Notes: generated from the sequence alone by a model not told the origin. A DNA stretch of 36,088 nucleotides from Oscillospiraceae bacterium (GCA_015064945.1 SVRF01000019.1:1-36088); one strand, 5' to 3'; counted from the first letter of the stretch, positions 1 through 8,059 are shown. Made by a program: numbers and translations.

Positions 1-102
1 CACAATGCAATGCAGAAAAGTCAGGGGTGCGCCCTGACTTTTCATCTTTGTGTGTAATTATATTTTTCTTTTTTCGTGGTCTGTGCCTTTGTCAGCGGTC
101 TG
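1..102 (+). repeat. Terminator-associated repeat element, copy 1 (right part, cut by window start)
   Basis: These 102 bp match positions 18752-18853 of copy 3 with a single difference (T at 80, C at 18831). The segment includes the hairpin GAAAAGTCAGGG / CCCTGACTTTTC and the right terminus ending in CAGCGGTCTG, which abuts the hairpin at 103-130. About 120 bp of the left part should lie upstream of the window. It contains no plausible gene. The strand is given by analogy with the other two copies, which all read the same way. Confidence 0.85.
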
Positions 103-130
103 AAGCTCCGTGCAACAATGCACGGAGCTT
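103..130. terminator. Terminator hairpin, right-hand duplicate next to repeat copy 1
   Basis: A perfect 12-bp stem, AAGCTCCGTGCA pairing with TGCACGGAGCTT, closes a 4-nt loop. It lies three bases past the stop codon of the minus-strand DtxR gene and is its likely terminator. By analogy with copies 2 and 3, the same 28 bp should occur again on the far side of the element, outside the window. Confidence 0.8.
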
Positions 131-133
131 CTT

Positions 134-496
134 CTATATGTTTTCCGTATAGCGTTTTAACGCTTTAAAGGACACGTCGCTTATATGATGCTCTATACGG
201 CAGGCATCCTCCGCGGCGGTTTCCTTATCCACACCCAAACTGACCAGAAATTTTGTGATAATGGTATGCTTTTCGTAAATATCCCTAGCTATATCAAAGC
301 CTGCGTCGGTAAGAGCAATAAAACCGTCCTTTGCCACCGTAATATAACCGCCGGACTTAAGGATACCCATAGCACGGCTTACGCTGGGCTTGGAATACCC
401 TAAATACTCACCGACATCAATGGCACGAACAGCGCCCCGACGGGAAAGAACATATATAGCTTCTAAATACATTTCGCCCGATTCCTGTACAGCCAT
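134..496 (-). CDS. DtxR/MntR-family metal-dependent transcriptional repressor
   Basis: A 120-residue winged-helix repressor with a dimerisation domain and no SH3 domain, so it is of MntR size. Residues 1-60 hold the winged helix (recognition region YSKPSVSRAM). Metal-site residues can be read by comparison with DtxR: M9 in GEMYLE, H77, then C99, E102 and H103 in CRIEHH. Met and Cys at these places are the ligands known from iron-sensing DtxR/IdeR, whereas B. subtilis MntR has Asp and Glu, so iron sensing is inferred. The ATG start has a GGAG site about 8 nt upstream. A 6-bp inverted repeat at 516-534, just upstream, may be its own operator. No metal transporter is adjacent inside the window, so the targets are unknown. 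Confidence 0.88.
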   Translation of the reverse strand: MAVQESGEMYLEAIYVLSRRGAVRAIDVGEYLGYSKPSVSRAMGILKSGGYITVAKDGFIALTDAGFDIARDIYEKHTIITKFLVSLGVDKETAAEDACRIEHHISDVSFKALKRYTENI

Positions 497-515
497 AAGC
501 GTTCTCCTTTCCCTT

Positions 516-534
516 TGTTATATTTAGGATAACA
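516..534. promoter_or_regulatory. Candidate operator upstream of the DtxR-family gene
   Basis: TGTTAT and ATAACA form an inverted repeat with a 7-nt spacer, 19 bp in total, which is the usual overall length of DtxR-family boxes. It sits between the regulator start at 496 and the divergent gene at 645. Its role is inferred from position and symmetry only. Confidence 0.45.
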
Positions 535-582
535 CATTTGTGAAATAAATGCAAGAGGGTATTTGTATATGGCAAAATGGGC

Positions 583-611
583 TTGTAAAAGGCTAAAATC
601 TGTGGTATAAT
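583..611 (+). promoter_or_regulatory. SigA-type promoter for the 645-1980 operon
   Basis: TTGTAA at 583-588 and TATAAT at 606-611 are separated by 17 bp. The first ATG follows about 33 bp downstream. Confidence 0.75.
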
Positions 612-644
612 ATATGTACTAATCAGAGAGGACTCCCGAAAGAT

Positions 645-1757
645 ATGGAACTGAACAACACGGATAAAAAAGAAAGAAAAAAGGGCTTTAAAGGCTTTGC
701 CGAAAACCTTTGGTTTTATTATAAGTGGCATATACTGATAGGTGCATTTGTGCTGTTGTTTTTAAGCATTGCCACTGTGCAATGTATGAAAAAGAGCGAC
801 CCCGATATCACCGTTTTGCACATCGGTTTAGTCGATGTCGGTGCCTCCAGAGACAGCATTGTAGCGGATTTTGGATACAGCGCCACGGACCTTGACGGCA
901 ACGGAGAGATCGACCTTTCCCTTGCATTCTTCAACGTTAATGACACTACCACCCCTACCCGTTTCAACACTGAGCTTATGGCGGGTGAACATCAAATATA
1001 TATAGTAAACGATGAGTACTTTGACAAGCTTTTAGTTTCCAAAGCTCTGACTCCCATTAAGGATGTACTGGGCTACGAGCTTGAAAATACGGAAGGCAAC
1101 GGATACGGTATCAAGCTTAAACACTTGGATATTGCCGAAACCCGTGGATTTAAGGAGTTTGACCGCAACCTGGTACTTTGCCTTAGAGCAGGAGACGCTA
1201 ACGACAAGCTGCACAAAAACAACCGTAATTTTTTCAAAACACTGCTTAAATACGAAAACGAAAACGAGCGTGTAACAGTGGATTTGGTTTGCATCGGCAA
1301 TCAAAGCCTATACAAGGATACGGTTTACTCTATGGAGTACAGCGTTTATAACATCGGCAGAGAGTACGACCGAGAACACGTTGCCGTAATGAACTACGAG
1401 GAGCAAAAGATACTTACCAACAGTCAGGGAGTGTCGGTCTTTGGTAAAGAAGAACAGACAGCAGCGTTGGAGTTGGCAAAAGGCAGTAAAATCCTTATCG
1501 TCAGTGAGGAAGTCTTTGTTTATCTGCGTGACGGCGGAAAGCTTGCCTCCTTCGAAGCCTTGGGGATAGAGACCGATGGCAGCGACGAAAAGTTCGGAAG
1601 AAAGCTGTCTTCTCTTGCTGTGGACGATACCACAGACCTTACCGAGGTGCCCGGCTTTAAGTATCTGGACAAGGAGCTTTATATATGCGGCACCGCGGAT
1701 ATCGAAGGTTATACTGCAGATATGCTTAAATATATGACCGAGTGGACGGAGGACTGA
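645..1757 (+). CDS. Membrane-anchored protein of unknown function, one N-terminal transmembrane helix
   Basis: A 370-residue protein I do not recognise at family level. A Lys/Arg-rich start (residues 8-14) is followed by one hydrophobic segment at about 28-48, giving a cytoplasmic N-terminus and a large extracytoplasmic part of about 320 residues. The outer part has acidic stretches such as ATDLDGNGEIDLS, which resembles a calcium-binding loop, though this is weak evidence. No catalytic motif is visible. The ATG at 645 is the first in frame after a good promoter, and the ribosome site (AGAGG) is weak and distant. The stop is one base before the next gene, so the two are very probably co-transcribed and coupled. 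Confidence 0.8.
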   Translation: MELNNTDKKERKKGFKGFAENLWFYYKWHILIGAFVLLFLSIATVQCMKKSDPDITVLHIGLVDVGASRDSIVADFGYSATDLDGNGEIDLSLAFFNVNDTTTPTRFNTELMAGEHQIYIVNDEYFDKLLVSKALTPIKDVLGYELENTEGNGYGIKLKHLDIAETRGFKEFDRNLVLCLRAGDANDKLHKNNRNFFKTLLKYENENERVTVDLVCIGNQSLYKDTVYSMEYSVYNIGREYDREHVAVMNYEEQKILTNSQGVSVFGKEEQTAALELAKGSKILIVSEEVFVYLRDGGKLASFEALGIETDGSDEKFGRKLSSLAVDDTTDLTEVPGFKYLDKELYICGTADIEGYTADMLKYMTEWTED

Positions 1758-1758
1758 T

Positions 1759-1980
1759 ATGTTTAAGAAGAATAAAAGCGAATGTCTGCCCGAAAACAGA
1801 ATTTGCGCATATTGCGAGCACGCCCGTCCATTAGGTGACAGCGGCATCTGCATTTGCGATATAAAGGGCCTTATAAAAGATGACGGTGTATGCCGTAAAT
1901 TCAGCCTTGACCTGCTTAAACTTAAGCCTCATGTGCTTAAGCTTACAGACACCGAAGAGAACAGTTTGCTGTTTACATAA
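1759..1980 (+). CDS. Small cysteine-rich protein of unknown function
   Basis: A 73-residue protein with six cysteines, at positions 9, 16, 19, 31, 33 and 45. The CAYC pair and ICICD cluster suggest a small metal-binding or redox fold, but no named family is recognised. It has no signal peptide and no membrane helix. It starts one base after the upstream membrane-protein stop codon and ends just before a strong terminator, so it is the last gene of a two-gene operon. Its function may relate to the membrane protein, but nothing in the sequence shows how. Confidence 0.75.
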   Translation: MFKKNKSECLPENRICAYCEHARPLGDSGICICDIKGLIKDDGVCRKFSLDLLKLKPHVLKLTDTEENSLLFT

Positions 1981-1986
1981 AATATA

Positions 1987-2010
1987 AACGCCGTTGCAAG
2001 CAACGGCGTT
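1987..2010. terminator. Bidirectional intrinsic terminator between convergent genes
   Basis: AACGCCGTTG pairs perfectly with CAACGGCGTT around the 4-nt loop CAAG. It lies 6 bp after the plus-strand gene and 10 bp after the minus-strand upp stop codon, with A/T-rich flanks on both sides. Confidence 0.85.
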
Positions 2011-2020
2011 CATTATTTAT

Positions 2021-2650
2021 TTACTTGGTGCCGAAAAGACGGTCGCCTGCATCCCCCAAGCCGGGAACGATGTAGCAACGCTCGTTAAGCTTTTCGTCAA
2101 GTCCTGCGGTATATATGTCCACATCCGGATGGTCTTCCAGAACCTTCTTTACACCCTCGGGTGCGGAAACAAGGCACATAAGCCTTATATTCTTACAGCC
2201 CTTTTCTTTAAGCATACGTATAGCATCGGACGCACTGCCGCCGGTTGCGAGCATCGGGTCAACAACGATAACCGTGCGCTCCTCAATATCCACAGGGAGC
2301 TTGCAATAATAAACCACAGGGGTATGGGTTTCCGGATCACGGTAAAGCCCTATATGTCCTACCTTTGCCACGGGGAGTAAATTCAAAAGCCCGTCCACCA
2401 TACCCAGGCCTGCCCTTAAAATAGGAACTATAGCAAGCTTTTTACCTGCTATCTTTTTACCTACCATAGGGGTAAGAGGCGTCTCGATCTCCACATCACA
2501 CAAAGGAAAATCACGGGTAACCTCATAGCCCATAAGCATAGAAATTTCATCCAACAAACCTCTGAAATCCTTCGCGCCTGTATTTTTGTCACGCATTATA
2601 GTAAGTTTATGCTGAACCAAGGGATGGTCTACAATAATCAGTTTGCCCAT
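2021..2650 (-). CDS. upp: Uracil phosphoribosyltransferase
   Basis: This 209-residue enzyme makes UMP from uracil and PRPP in pyrimidine salvage. The PRPP-binding loop [14 protein letters not shown] is at residues 127-140 and the C-terminus ends in the uracil-binding segment [17 protein letters not shown], as in bacterial Upp. Length is normal. The start is the ATG at 2650 ([10 protein letters not shown]), which follows an AAGGAGCG ribosome site. The reading frame stays open upstream to 3013 only because it crosses repeat copy 2, and that extension is not real. A clean promoter lies just upstream, between the gene and the repeat, so this is a single-gene transcript ending at the 1987-2010 hairpin. 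Confidence 0.97.
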   Translation of the reverse strand: MGKLIIVDHPLVQHKLTIMRDKNTGAKDFRGLLDEISMLMGYEVTRDFPLCDVEIETPLTPMVGKKIAGKKLAIVPILRAGLGMVDGLLNLLPVAKVGHIGLYRDPETHTPVVYYCKLPVDIEERTVIVVDPMLATGGSASDAIRMLKEKGCKNIRLMCLVSAPEGVKKVLEDHPDVDIYTAGLDEKLNERCYIVPGLGDAGDRLFGTK

Positions 2651-2678
2651 CTGTATCGCTCCTTTATGTTTTTTATTT

Positions 2679-2707
2679 ATTATAAAACTATTTTCGTCAT
2701 TTTTCAA
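2679..2707 (-). promoter_or_regulatory. Promoter of upp
   Basis: On the minus strand, TTGAAA (2702-2707) and TATAAT (2679-2684) are spaced by 17 bp, about 30 bp upstream of the upp start. The repeat element lies immediately upstream and does not touch it. Confidence 0.85.
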
Positions 2708-2729
2708 TACCTTATGACAAAAAAAGAAG

Positions 2730-2755
2730 AAAGCCGCAAATAATTTTGCGGCTTT
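2730..2755. terminator. Left duplicate of the host terminator hairpin flanking repeat copy 2
   Basis: AAAGCCGCAAA and TTTGCGGCTTT form a perfect stem with loop TAAT (one more G-C pair can be added at the base). This 26-bp sequence is identical to 2978-3003 on the other side of the repeat element. Its outer flank is A-rich, so the pair looks like one original bidirectional terminator split by an insertion. Confidence 0.85.
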
Positions 2756-2977
2756 CGAGCTGATGACAAACTTGTCATCAGCTCGGCAGACTGCTGAGAA
2801 AGAGTGCAGAAAAGACGAACCGAGGCGAGAACTGTACATAGGTACTGTGAGCCGAGGTTCGTCTTGAACGAAAAAAACAATGCAATGCAGAAAATTCAGG
2901 GGTGCGCCCTGAATTTTCATCTTTATGTGTAATTGATTTTTCCTTTTTTCGTGGTCTGTGCCTTTGTCAGCGGTCTG
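2756..2977 (+). mobile_element. MITE-like element copy 2, inserted at the base of a terminator hairpin
   Basis: A 222-bp non-coding element. The left end holds a hairpin (2757-2767 with 2774-2784). Next comes CAGACTGCTGA (2787-2797), which can pair along its full length (one G-U) with the right end TCAGCGGTCTG (2967-2977). Between them are a stem from AAGACGAACC / GGTTCGTCTT and one from GAAAATTCAGGG (2890-2901) / CCCTGAATTTTC (2907-2918). The termini are imperfect inverted repeats, CGAGCTGATGACAAA against CAGACCGCTGACAAA. It is flanked by identical 26-bp copies of a terminator hairpin. It sits between the ligase gene and upp, and no transposase is encoded in it or nearby. Mobility is inferred. 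Confidence 0.75.
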
Positions 2978-3003
2978 AAAGCCGCAAATAATTTTGCGGC
3001 TTT
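2978..3003. terminator. Right duplicate of the terminator hairpin, ends the ligase gene
   Basis: Identical to 2730-2755, with an 11-bp stem and loop TAAT. It lies 18 bp downstream of the stop codon of the minus-strand ligase gene and is its natural terminator. Confidence 0.85.
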
Positions 3004-3021
3004 CTTTGCTCAAGGAGAAAA

Positions 3022-4701
3022 CTATTTCTTTATAACTTCATTTCTCTTAATCTTTTTCGTGGTGGTCTTGGGAAACTCGCTGTCTCTTATAACGATCTTG
3101 CTTATGTGCTTATACTGAGGTAGCTCTTTTACGGCAGCGGATACATCTGCTTTAAAGGTTTCTTCTGCATTTTTGCCGCCGTCCGGCATTGCATCCTTAT
3201 CAAGAAAAGCTTCACAGCAAAGAGCACTTTCCGCGCCTTTGTCGTCCTTTACGGAGTACACAACCGCATCCTTTACGTAAGGAATACCGTAGATGTAGTT
3301 TTCAATTTCTTCAGGATAAATATTCTTGCCGTTATCAAGAATTATAAGGTTCTTCTTTCTGCCTGTTATATAAAGCTTATCATCGGTATAGTTGCCAAGG
3401 TCGCCCGTGTGGAACCAGCCGTCAACAAGTACCTCGGCACTTTGCTCTTCATCCTTGTAGTAGCCCATCATGACAATGTCGCCCTTAACACAAATTTCGC
3501 CGTTGCCGTTTTCATCAGCATCTTCTATCTTAAGCTCAAGACAAGGTAAAATCTTGCCAACGGAAGTAAAATCGTTATCACCGGCTTGGTTTACCGATAC
3601 AAGAGGAGAACACTCGGTTATGCCGTAGCCTATTTCCAAATCTATACCTATATTGGTAAAGAATTCAGCCACTTCCGATCTTACAGGGGCGCCGCCGCAC
3701 ACTATCTGCCTAAGCTCGCCGCCGAAATTGTCTATTATCTGCTTGAACACCTTGCGGCGGATATCTATGCCCACCTTGCGCAAAACGTTGCTTACCTTAA
3801 TCATAAAATTAACGGTTCCAAGCTTGCCTTTTTCTTCAAGTGCTGCCAAGACCCGTTTATAGAACAGCTCTGCAAAGGCGGGAACAACAAAAATATATAC
3901 AGGCTTATAAAGCTGGATGTTTGCAAGAACGGCACGCAGCGACTCGTTAATGCAAATACAATTGTGCTTATGGATGGAAACGAGGATACCTATAACAGCC
4001 TCGTAGGTGTGGTGATACGGGAGAACGGAAAGACAACGCACACTAACCGTTTCTACCATAAGACCGTAATATATTGCGGAACGTATATTATGCTGAGAAA
4101 GCATTACACCCTTGGGGTTACCGGTAGTACCGGAGGTATACACAAGCAGTTTAAGGTCGTAATCGGCAGAGGTACCGTCAAGATAAAGGCTATAGCCTTC
4201 ATCCATAAGTTTTTTACCTTCTTCAATGAGTTCGTCAATAGACATAGCGCCTTCACACTCACCGTCTAAGCATACAACAAGCTTAATATTGGGCAATTCG
4301 TCTTTCCCTTCGGTTATTGCTTTAACATAAGCTTTGTCACAAAGTATAACCTGACTTTCGCTGTGGTTAAGGATATTGAACATATCCTTGGTAGGTAAAT
4401 CCTTATCTATGGGCACGAAAACATTTTTACCGCAAAGGGTACTTACGTAGCCGACTATCCAATTATAGCTGTTGTTGCCCGTACAGGCTATATGACAGCC
4501 GGAAACAAAACCGCGTGCCGCCAATGCGTTACCAAGGCATACTGTGGTATCGTAAAACTCTTTACAAGAAACGTCGCAAACTTTGCCTGCCTTTTTATAC
4601 TTAAAAAGAACGCCGTCGCCCATTGCGGCAACTGCCTGTTGCATCATATCCCTGATAGAGTCAATAGGGGAAACCTGGTTGTACTTAATTTTTTTAGCCA
4701 T
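3022..4701 (-). CDS. AMP-forming acyl-CoA synthetase-like ligase (ANL family)
   Basis: This 559-residue protein belongs to the adenylate-forming ANL superfamily and most resembles long-chain acyl-CoA synthetases. It should activate a carboxylic acid with ATP and transfer it to CoA. Visible motifs are the phosphate loop [11 protein letters not shown] at about residues 188-198, [17 protein letters not shown], the hinge segment [14 protein letters not shown], and a C-terminal Lys in [12 protein letters not shown] that fits the adenylation lysine. The ATG at 4701 has an AAGGAG site. It is transcribed alone from the promoter at 4745-4773. The substrate cannot be read from sequence, and a carrier-protein ligase role is possible. 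A second ANL enzyme of the same length lies at 9683. Confidence 0.9.
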   Translation of the reverse strand: MAKKIKYNQVSPIDSIRDMMQQAVAAMGDGVLFKYKKAGKVCDVSCKEFYDTTVCLGNALAARGFVSGCHIACTGNNSYNWIVGYVSTLCGKNVFVPIDKDLPTKDMFNILNHSESQVILCDKAYVKAITEGKDELPNIKLVVCLDGECEGAMSIDELIEEGKKLMDEGYSLYLDGTSADYDLKLLVYTSGTTGNPKGVMLSQHNIRSAIYYGLMVETVSVRCLSVLPYHHTYEAVIGILVSIHKHNCICINESLRAVLANIQLYKPVYIFVVPAFAELFYKRVLAALEEKGKLGTVNFMIKVSNVLRKVGIDIRRKVFKQIIDNFGGELRQIVCGGAPVRSEVAEFFTNIGIDLEIGYGITECSPLVSVNQAGDNDFTSVGKILPCLELKIEDADENGNGEICVKGDIVMMGYYKDEEQSAEVLVDGWFHTGDLGNYTDDKLYITGRKKNLIILDNGKNIYPEEIENYIYGIPYVKDAVVYSVKDDKGAESALCCEAFLDKDAMPDGGKNAEETFKADVSAAVKELPQYKHISKIVIRDSEFPKTTTKKIKRNEVIKK

Positions 4702-4744
4702 AACTTGCTCCTTCTAAAAACCACAACATCTAATTTACAAAACC

Positions 4745-4773
4745 ATTATACACAATCATTTCTACTATGTCAA
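4745..4773 (-). promoter_or_regulatory. Consensus promoter of the 3022-4701 ligase gene
   Basis: On the minus strand, TTGACA (4768-4773) and TATAAT (4745-4750) have a 17-bp spacer, about 45 bp upstream of the start codon. Confidence 0.85.
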
Positions 4774-4804
4774 TAGTTTTTTAAAAATGTTTTTTGTATT
4801 TTTG

Positions 4805-4833
4805 TTGACTAATTAAGGAAACAATGGTAGAAT
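4805..4833 (+). promoter_or_regulatory. Promoter of the DUF1836-ybaK-radical SAM operon
   Basis: TTGACT (4805-4810) and TAGAAT (4828-4833) are separated by 17 bp, followed by a GGAGG site at about 4844-4848. Confidence 0.8.
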
Positions 4834-4856
4834 AAAAGGGTGTGGAGGTATTAATT

Positions 4857-5378
4857 ATGCTTACAATAGAAGACATCAAAAATTACAAAGCTCCCCGTTG
4901 GGACAGCTTGCCCGATATTGATCTATATATGGACCAGGTACTTGTTGTACTGGACAAACAGCTTTCAATTTTTAAGCGTGATGCGGAGGAAAAGATTATT
5001 ACCGCCGCAATGATAAACAATTATGTCAAACAGAAGATAACGCTCCCCCCCGTAAATAAAAAATACACCAGATATCATCTGGCGTACCTGTATACGGTTT
5101 GCGTGCTTAAGAACATAATGGGACTTGCTGATATATGCAACGGCATAGGCAACCTGCTAAACGGCAGACACACGGCAGAAGCCTTTGATATGTTCTGCGA
5201 GGAGCTTGACAGCGCTATGGCTGAGGCATTTTTCGGTATTAAAAGATCCGCCCCCCTACCTCAAACAGACGAGGCAAAGGTTTTACGTGCTGTCACAACA
5301 GCCTGCGCCAACATGCTTTACAGTCGATATCTTATCGAAAAGATAAGCGCAAACAAAGAAAACAAGGAAGCTGAATAG
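4857..5378 (+). CDS. DUF1836 family protein, probable MerR-like DNA-binding regulator
   Basis: A 173-residue soluble protein that matches what I know of DUF1836. The N-terminal half (MLTIEDIKNYKAPRWDSLPD..., then AAMINNYVKQKITLPPVNKKYT) looks like the winged-helix/MerR-type start of this family. The helical C-terminal half is of unknown role. The ATG at 4857 is chosen because the GGAGG site lies 8 nt upstream; an in-frame GTG at 4842 would place the ribosome site inside the gene. It is the first gene of an operon, 3 bp before ybaK. The target and ligand are unknown. Confidence 0.82.
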   Translation: MLTIEDIKNYKAPRWDSLPDIDLYMDQVLVVLDKQLSIFKRDAEEKIITAAMINNYVKQKITLPPVNKKYTRYHLAYLYTVCVLKNIMGLADICNGIGNLLNGRHTAEAFDMFCEELDSAMAEAFFGIKRSAPLPQTDEAKVLRAVTTACANMLYSRYLIEKISANKENKEAE

Positions 5379-5381
5379 ATT

Positions 5382-5873
5382 ATGGATGCTAAGAAAAACG
5401 CAGTAAAAACAAACGCAATGCGTATGCTTGATGCGGCAAAAATCAGCTACAAGGCTATGTTTTACGAATGGGACGAAAACGACTTATCCGGCATCAAGGT
5501 TGCCTCTGCAATAGGTCTGCCCTGTGAAACAGTATTTAAAACCTTGGTTGCCAAGGGTGACAAGCTTGGTTTTTGCGTGTTTTGCATACCCGTTGACGCA
5601 GAGCTGGATCTAAAAAAAGCGGCTAAGCACAGCGGCAACAAGCGCGTGGAGCTTTTAGCCGTTAAGGAACTGCTTGGAACTACGGGATATATAAGAGGCG
5701 GTTGTTCTCCCATCGGAATGAAAAAGCCATTCCCCACCTTTTTTGACGAAAGTTGTATTTTATTTGATGAGATAACGGTAAGCGCAGGTGTAAGAGGCTG
5801 TCAACTTTTGATTAACACAGAGGAACTGCTTAAGTTTGTGGGAGGCAAGGAATGTCCCCTTACTATGGAGTAA
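5382..5873 (+). CDS. ybaK: Cys-tRNA(Pro) deacylase, YbaK/EbsC family
   Basis: A 163-residue editing enzyme of the YbaK/ProX superfamily, which hydrolyses Cys-tRNA(Pro) made in error by prolyl-tRNA synthetase. Supporting motifs are ETVFKTLVAKGD, with the conserved Lys at about residue 53, and the GTTGYIRGGCSPIGMKK segment that lines the substrate pocket in this family. Length is typical. It lies 3 bp after the DUF1836 gene and overlaps the start of the radical SAM gene by 22 bp, so it is co-translated within the operon. The overlap is genuine, because the next gene's GGAGG site lies inside this coding sequence. Confidence 0.93.
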   Translation: MDAKKNAVKTNAMRMLDAAKISYKAMFYEWDENDLSGIKVASAIGLPCETVFKTLVAKGDKLGFCVFCIPVDAELDLKKAAKHSGNKRVELLAVKELLGTTGYIRGGCSPIGMKKPFPTFFDESCILFDEITVSAGVRGCQLLINTEELLKFVGGKECPLTME

Positions 5874-6733
5874 ACGAATATTTTAAAGATAGGTTTGGAT
5901 GCAAGGTGTATAAGCTAGCCCTTGACGGAGGCTTTACCTGCCCTAATCGTGACGGCACATTAGGAAACGGCGGCTGTATTTTTTGTCTTGAGGGAAGTGG
6001 TGCTTTTGCCGAAAGAAGCTGCCAAAACCTCGACGTGCAGATAAAAAGAGCAAAGCAGCGCTTAGCGTCCAAGGCGGACACAAGCACCAAATATATCGCA
6101 TATTTTCAAGCATACACCAACACCTATGCCCCCGTAGAACGGCTGAGAGAGCTTTATCTGCCATTGACGGAACGAGATGACATTGTTGCCATCTCCATTG
6201 CAACCCGCCCTGACTGCTTAAGCGAAGATGTGCTCGACTTTTTGGTAGAGCTTAACCGTAAAAAGCCTTTATTTTTAGAGCTTGGCTTGCAGACCATACA
6301 CGAAAGAACGGCGGATTACATAAGAAGAGGCTATAACCTTGAATGCTATAACAGCAGTGCAGAAGAGCTTAATCGCCGTGGGATCGAACTTGTTACCCAT
6401 ATCATTTTAGGTCTGCCTTTTGAGACCGAAGAGATGATGCTGGAAAGTGTTGCACACGCCTGCAAGTACAGTAAGGGTATAAAGCTGCAGCTTCTTCACG
6501 TTTTGGAGGGGACGGATTTAGCCGAGGATTACAAACAAGGCAAATTTAAAACCTTGGAGCTTGACGAATACGTAAAACTTGTAAAAAAGTGTGTTGACAT
6601 TATACCCAAGGACGTGGTTATCCACCGTCTGACAGGCGACGGCGCAAAAAGGCATCTTATTGCCCCTTTGTGGAGCGGAGACAAAAAACGAGTAATAAAC
6701 AGCATAAACAGTATATTAAGGCAAAAAAGATGA
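5852..6733 (+). CDS. TIGR01212/YhcC-like radical SAM protein
   Basis: A 293-residue radical SAM enzyme. The cluster cysteines are C30, C42 and C45, in the CX11CX2C spacing (FTCPNRDG...GCIFC) typical of the YhcC/TIGR01212 family. The rest of the radical SAM barrel is visible in ATRPDCL, ELGLQTIHE and THIILGLPFET. The substrate of this family is not established to my knowledge. The ATG at 5852 has GGAGG 6 nt upstream, inside ybaK. It is the last gene of the operon and ends next to the shared terminator at 6729-6760. Confidence 0.92.
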   Translation: MSPYYGVNEYFKDRFGCKVYKLALDGGFTCPNRDGTLGNGGCIFCLEGSGAFAERSCQNLDVQIKRAKQRLASKADTSTKYIAYFQAYTNTYAPVERLRELYLPLTERDDIVAISIATRPDCLSEDVLDFLVELNRKKPLFLELGLQTIHERTADYIRRGYNLECYNSSAEELNRRGIELVTHIILGLPFETEEMMLESVAHACKYSKGIKLQLLHVLEGTDLAEDYKQGKFKTLELDEYVKLVKKCVDIIPKDVVIHRLTGDGAKRHLIAPLWSGDKKRVINSINSILRQKR

Positions 6734-6760
6734 CCGTACAGCAACAACTGTACGGTCATC
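6729..6760. terminator. Bidirectional intrinsic terminator
   Basis: GATGACCGTACAG pairs perfectly with CTGTACGGTCATC around loop CAACAA. It is preceded by six A and followed by TTTTTATTTT, so it serves both the plus-strand radical SAM gene and the minus-strand aminotransferase gene. The left arm overlaps the radical SAM stop codon. Confidence 0.93.
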
Positions 6761-6763
6761 TTT

Positions 6764-8035
6764 TTATTTTTGGTAGTCAGCGCCGCTGGCAAATTTTTCT
6801 TCATACTCAGCAACGGTAAGCTGTATACAGCAGGCAAGCACCTTTGCCGCAGTCTTGATAGTATCAAGAGAAGGGAAAGTGGGTGCTATACGTATATTGC
6901 TGTCGTTAGGGTCCTTGCCGTAAGGGAAGGTTGCACCCGCCGCAGTAAGGGCAAGACCTGCTTCTGATGCAAGCTGTACCAAGCGTTTTGCACAGCCGTT
7001 GGGCAGGTCGAGGCTTATAAAGTAACCACCGTTGGGACGGGTATAGTGTACGCCTTCAAGATTATATAGTTTTCGGTTGTCAAACTCATTAATTACCGCA
7101 TCAAATTTGGGCTTTATAATCGCTCTATGCAGTTTCATATGATTGATAAGACTTTCCTTATCGGGGAAAAGCTTTGCGTGACGAAGCTGATTAAGCTTGT
7201 CATAACCGATAGTTTGATAAGAAAGCTGTTTTGTTATAGCCTTTATATTCTCTACACTTGAAGCGATAGCCGCCAAACCGGAGCCGGGAAAGCTTATCTT
7301 TGAGGTAGAGGTAAACTCGAAAAACATATTTTCGTTACCGTATTCCGCCGCTATGGAAAGAATATCGGGTAATTCATCGGGAGTATCGGTCAAATCGTGG
7401 ATAGCGTAAGCATTATCCCAAAAGACTCTGAAATCCTTAGCCTTGGGCTTAAGAGACGCAAAGCGACGCACGGTCTCCTTAGAGTATGTAATACCGTTAG
7501 GGTTGGCATACTTAGGCACGCACCAAATACCCTTGATACTGTCGTCCTCTTTAACAAGCTTTTCCACCATATTCATATCGGGGCCTTCGCTTGTCATAGG
7601 CACCTTTATCATATTTATGCCAAAATATTCACATATAGCAAAATGCCTGTCATAACCGGGCACGGGACAAAGAAAGCTTATCTGGTCATACTTTGACCAA
7701 GGCTTGTCGCTGCCAACAACGCCGCTGAGCATTGCACGTGCCATCGTGTCATACATAAGGTTAAGACTGGAGTTACCGCCAACAATAATTTGCTCTGTAG
7801 GGACACCGAGGATATCGGAGAAAATACGCTTTGCCGCAGGAATACCGTCAAGTATACCGTAGTTACGGTAATCCACGCCATCGACAATACAGTCTTCTTT
7901 AGAGGAAAGAACGCCAAGAAGGGGCTCCGTAATATCAAGCTGTTCCTTGGCAGGCTTACCGCGGGTCATATCTAACTTTAAACCAAGCGCCTTATAGCCT
8001 TCGTATTCCTTTTCCAGTTCTGCTCGGTTAATCAT
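6764..8035 (-). CDS. Aspartate aminotransferase, class Ic (PF12897 type)
   Basis: A 423-residue fold-type I PLP aminotransferase. The PLP lysine is K246 in STSKISFPGSG, and other active-site segments are GGNSSLNLMYD, VPKYANPNG and FWDNAYA. The opening LGLKLDMTRGKPAKEQLD is characteristic of the group first described for Corynebacterium aspartate aminotransferase, so the reaction aspartate + 2-oxoglutarate to oxaloacetate + glutamate is the best call. It lies 24 bp after asnS in the same operon, which fits aspartate/asparagine metabolism. The ATG has an AAAGGTG site upstream. Confidence 0.88.
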   Translation of the reverse strand: MINRAELEKEYEGYKALGLKLDMTRGKPAKEQLDITEPLLGVLSSKEDCIVDGVDYRNYGILDGIPAAKRIFSDILGVPTEQIIVGGNSSLNLMYDTMARAMLSGVVGSDKPWSKYDQISFLCPVPGYDRHFAICEYFGINMIKVPMTSEGPDMNMVEKLVKEDDSIKGIWCVPKYANPNGITYSKETVRRFASLKPKAKDFRVFWDNAYAIHDLTDTPDELPDILSIAAEYGNENMFFEFTSTSKISFPGSGLAAIASSVENIKAITKQLSYQTIGYDKLNQLRHAKLFPDKESLINHMKLHRAIIKPKFDAVINEFDNRKLYNLEGVHYTRPNGGYFISLDLPNGCAKRLVQLASEAGLALTAAGATFPYGKDPNDSNIRIAPTFPSLDTIKTAAKVLACCIQLTVAEYEEKFASGADYQK

Positions 8036-8059
8036 AAATGCATCACCTTTCGATAAAAC

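Noticed and set aside
2756..2977. Repeat element as a simple REP or 6S-like RNA
   Set aside because: The identical locus-specific hairpins on both sides and the inverted-repeat ends fit insertion better, though a structured RNA role inside the element stays open.
2651..3013. N-terminal extension of the upp reading frame
   Set aside because: The extra 121 codons cross repeat copy 2 and the promoter. Normal Upp length and a good ribosome site support a start at 2650.
3586..4269. Long open frames antisense to the ligase and other genes
   Set aside because: They are shadows of conserved genes on the opposite strand, with no ribosome sites or family matches.
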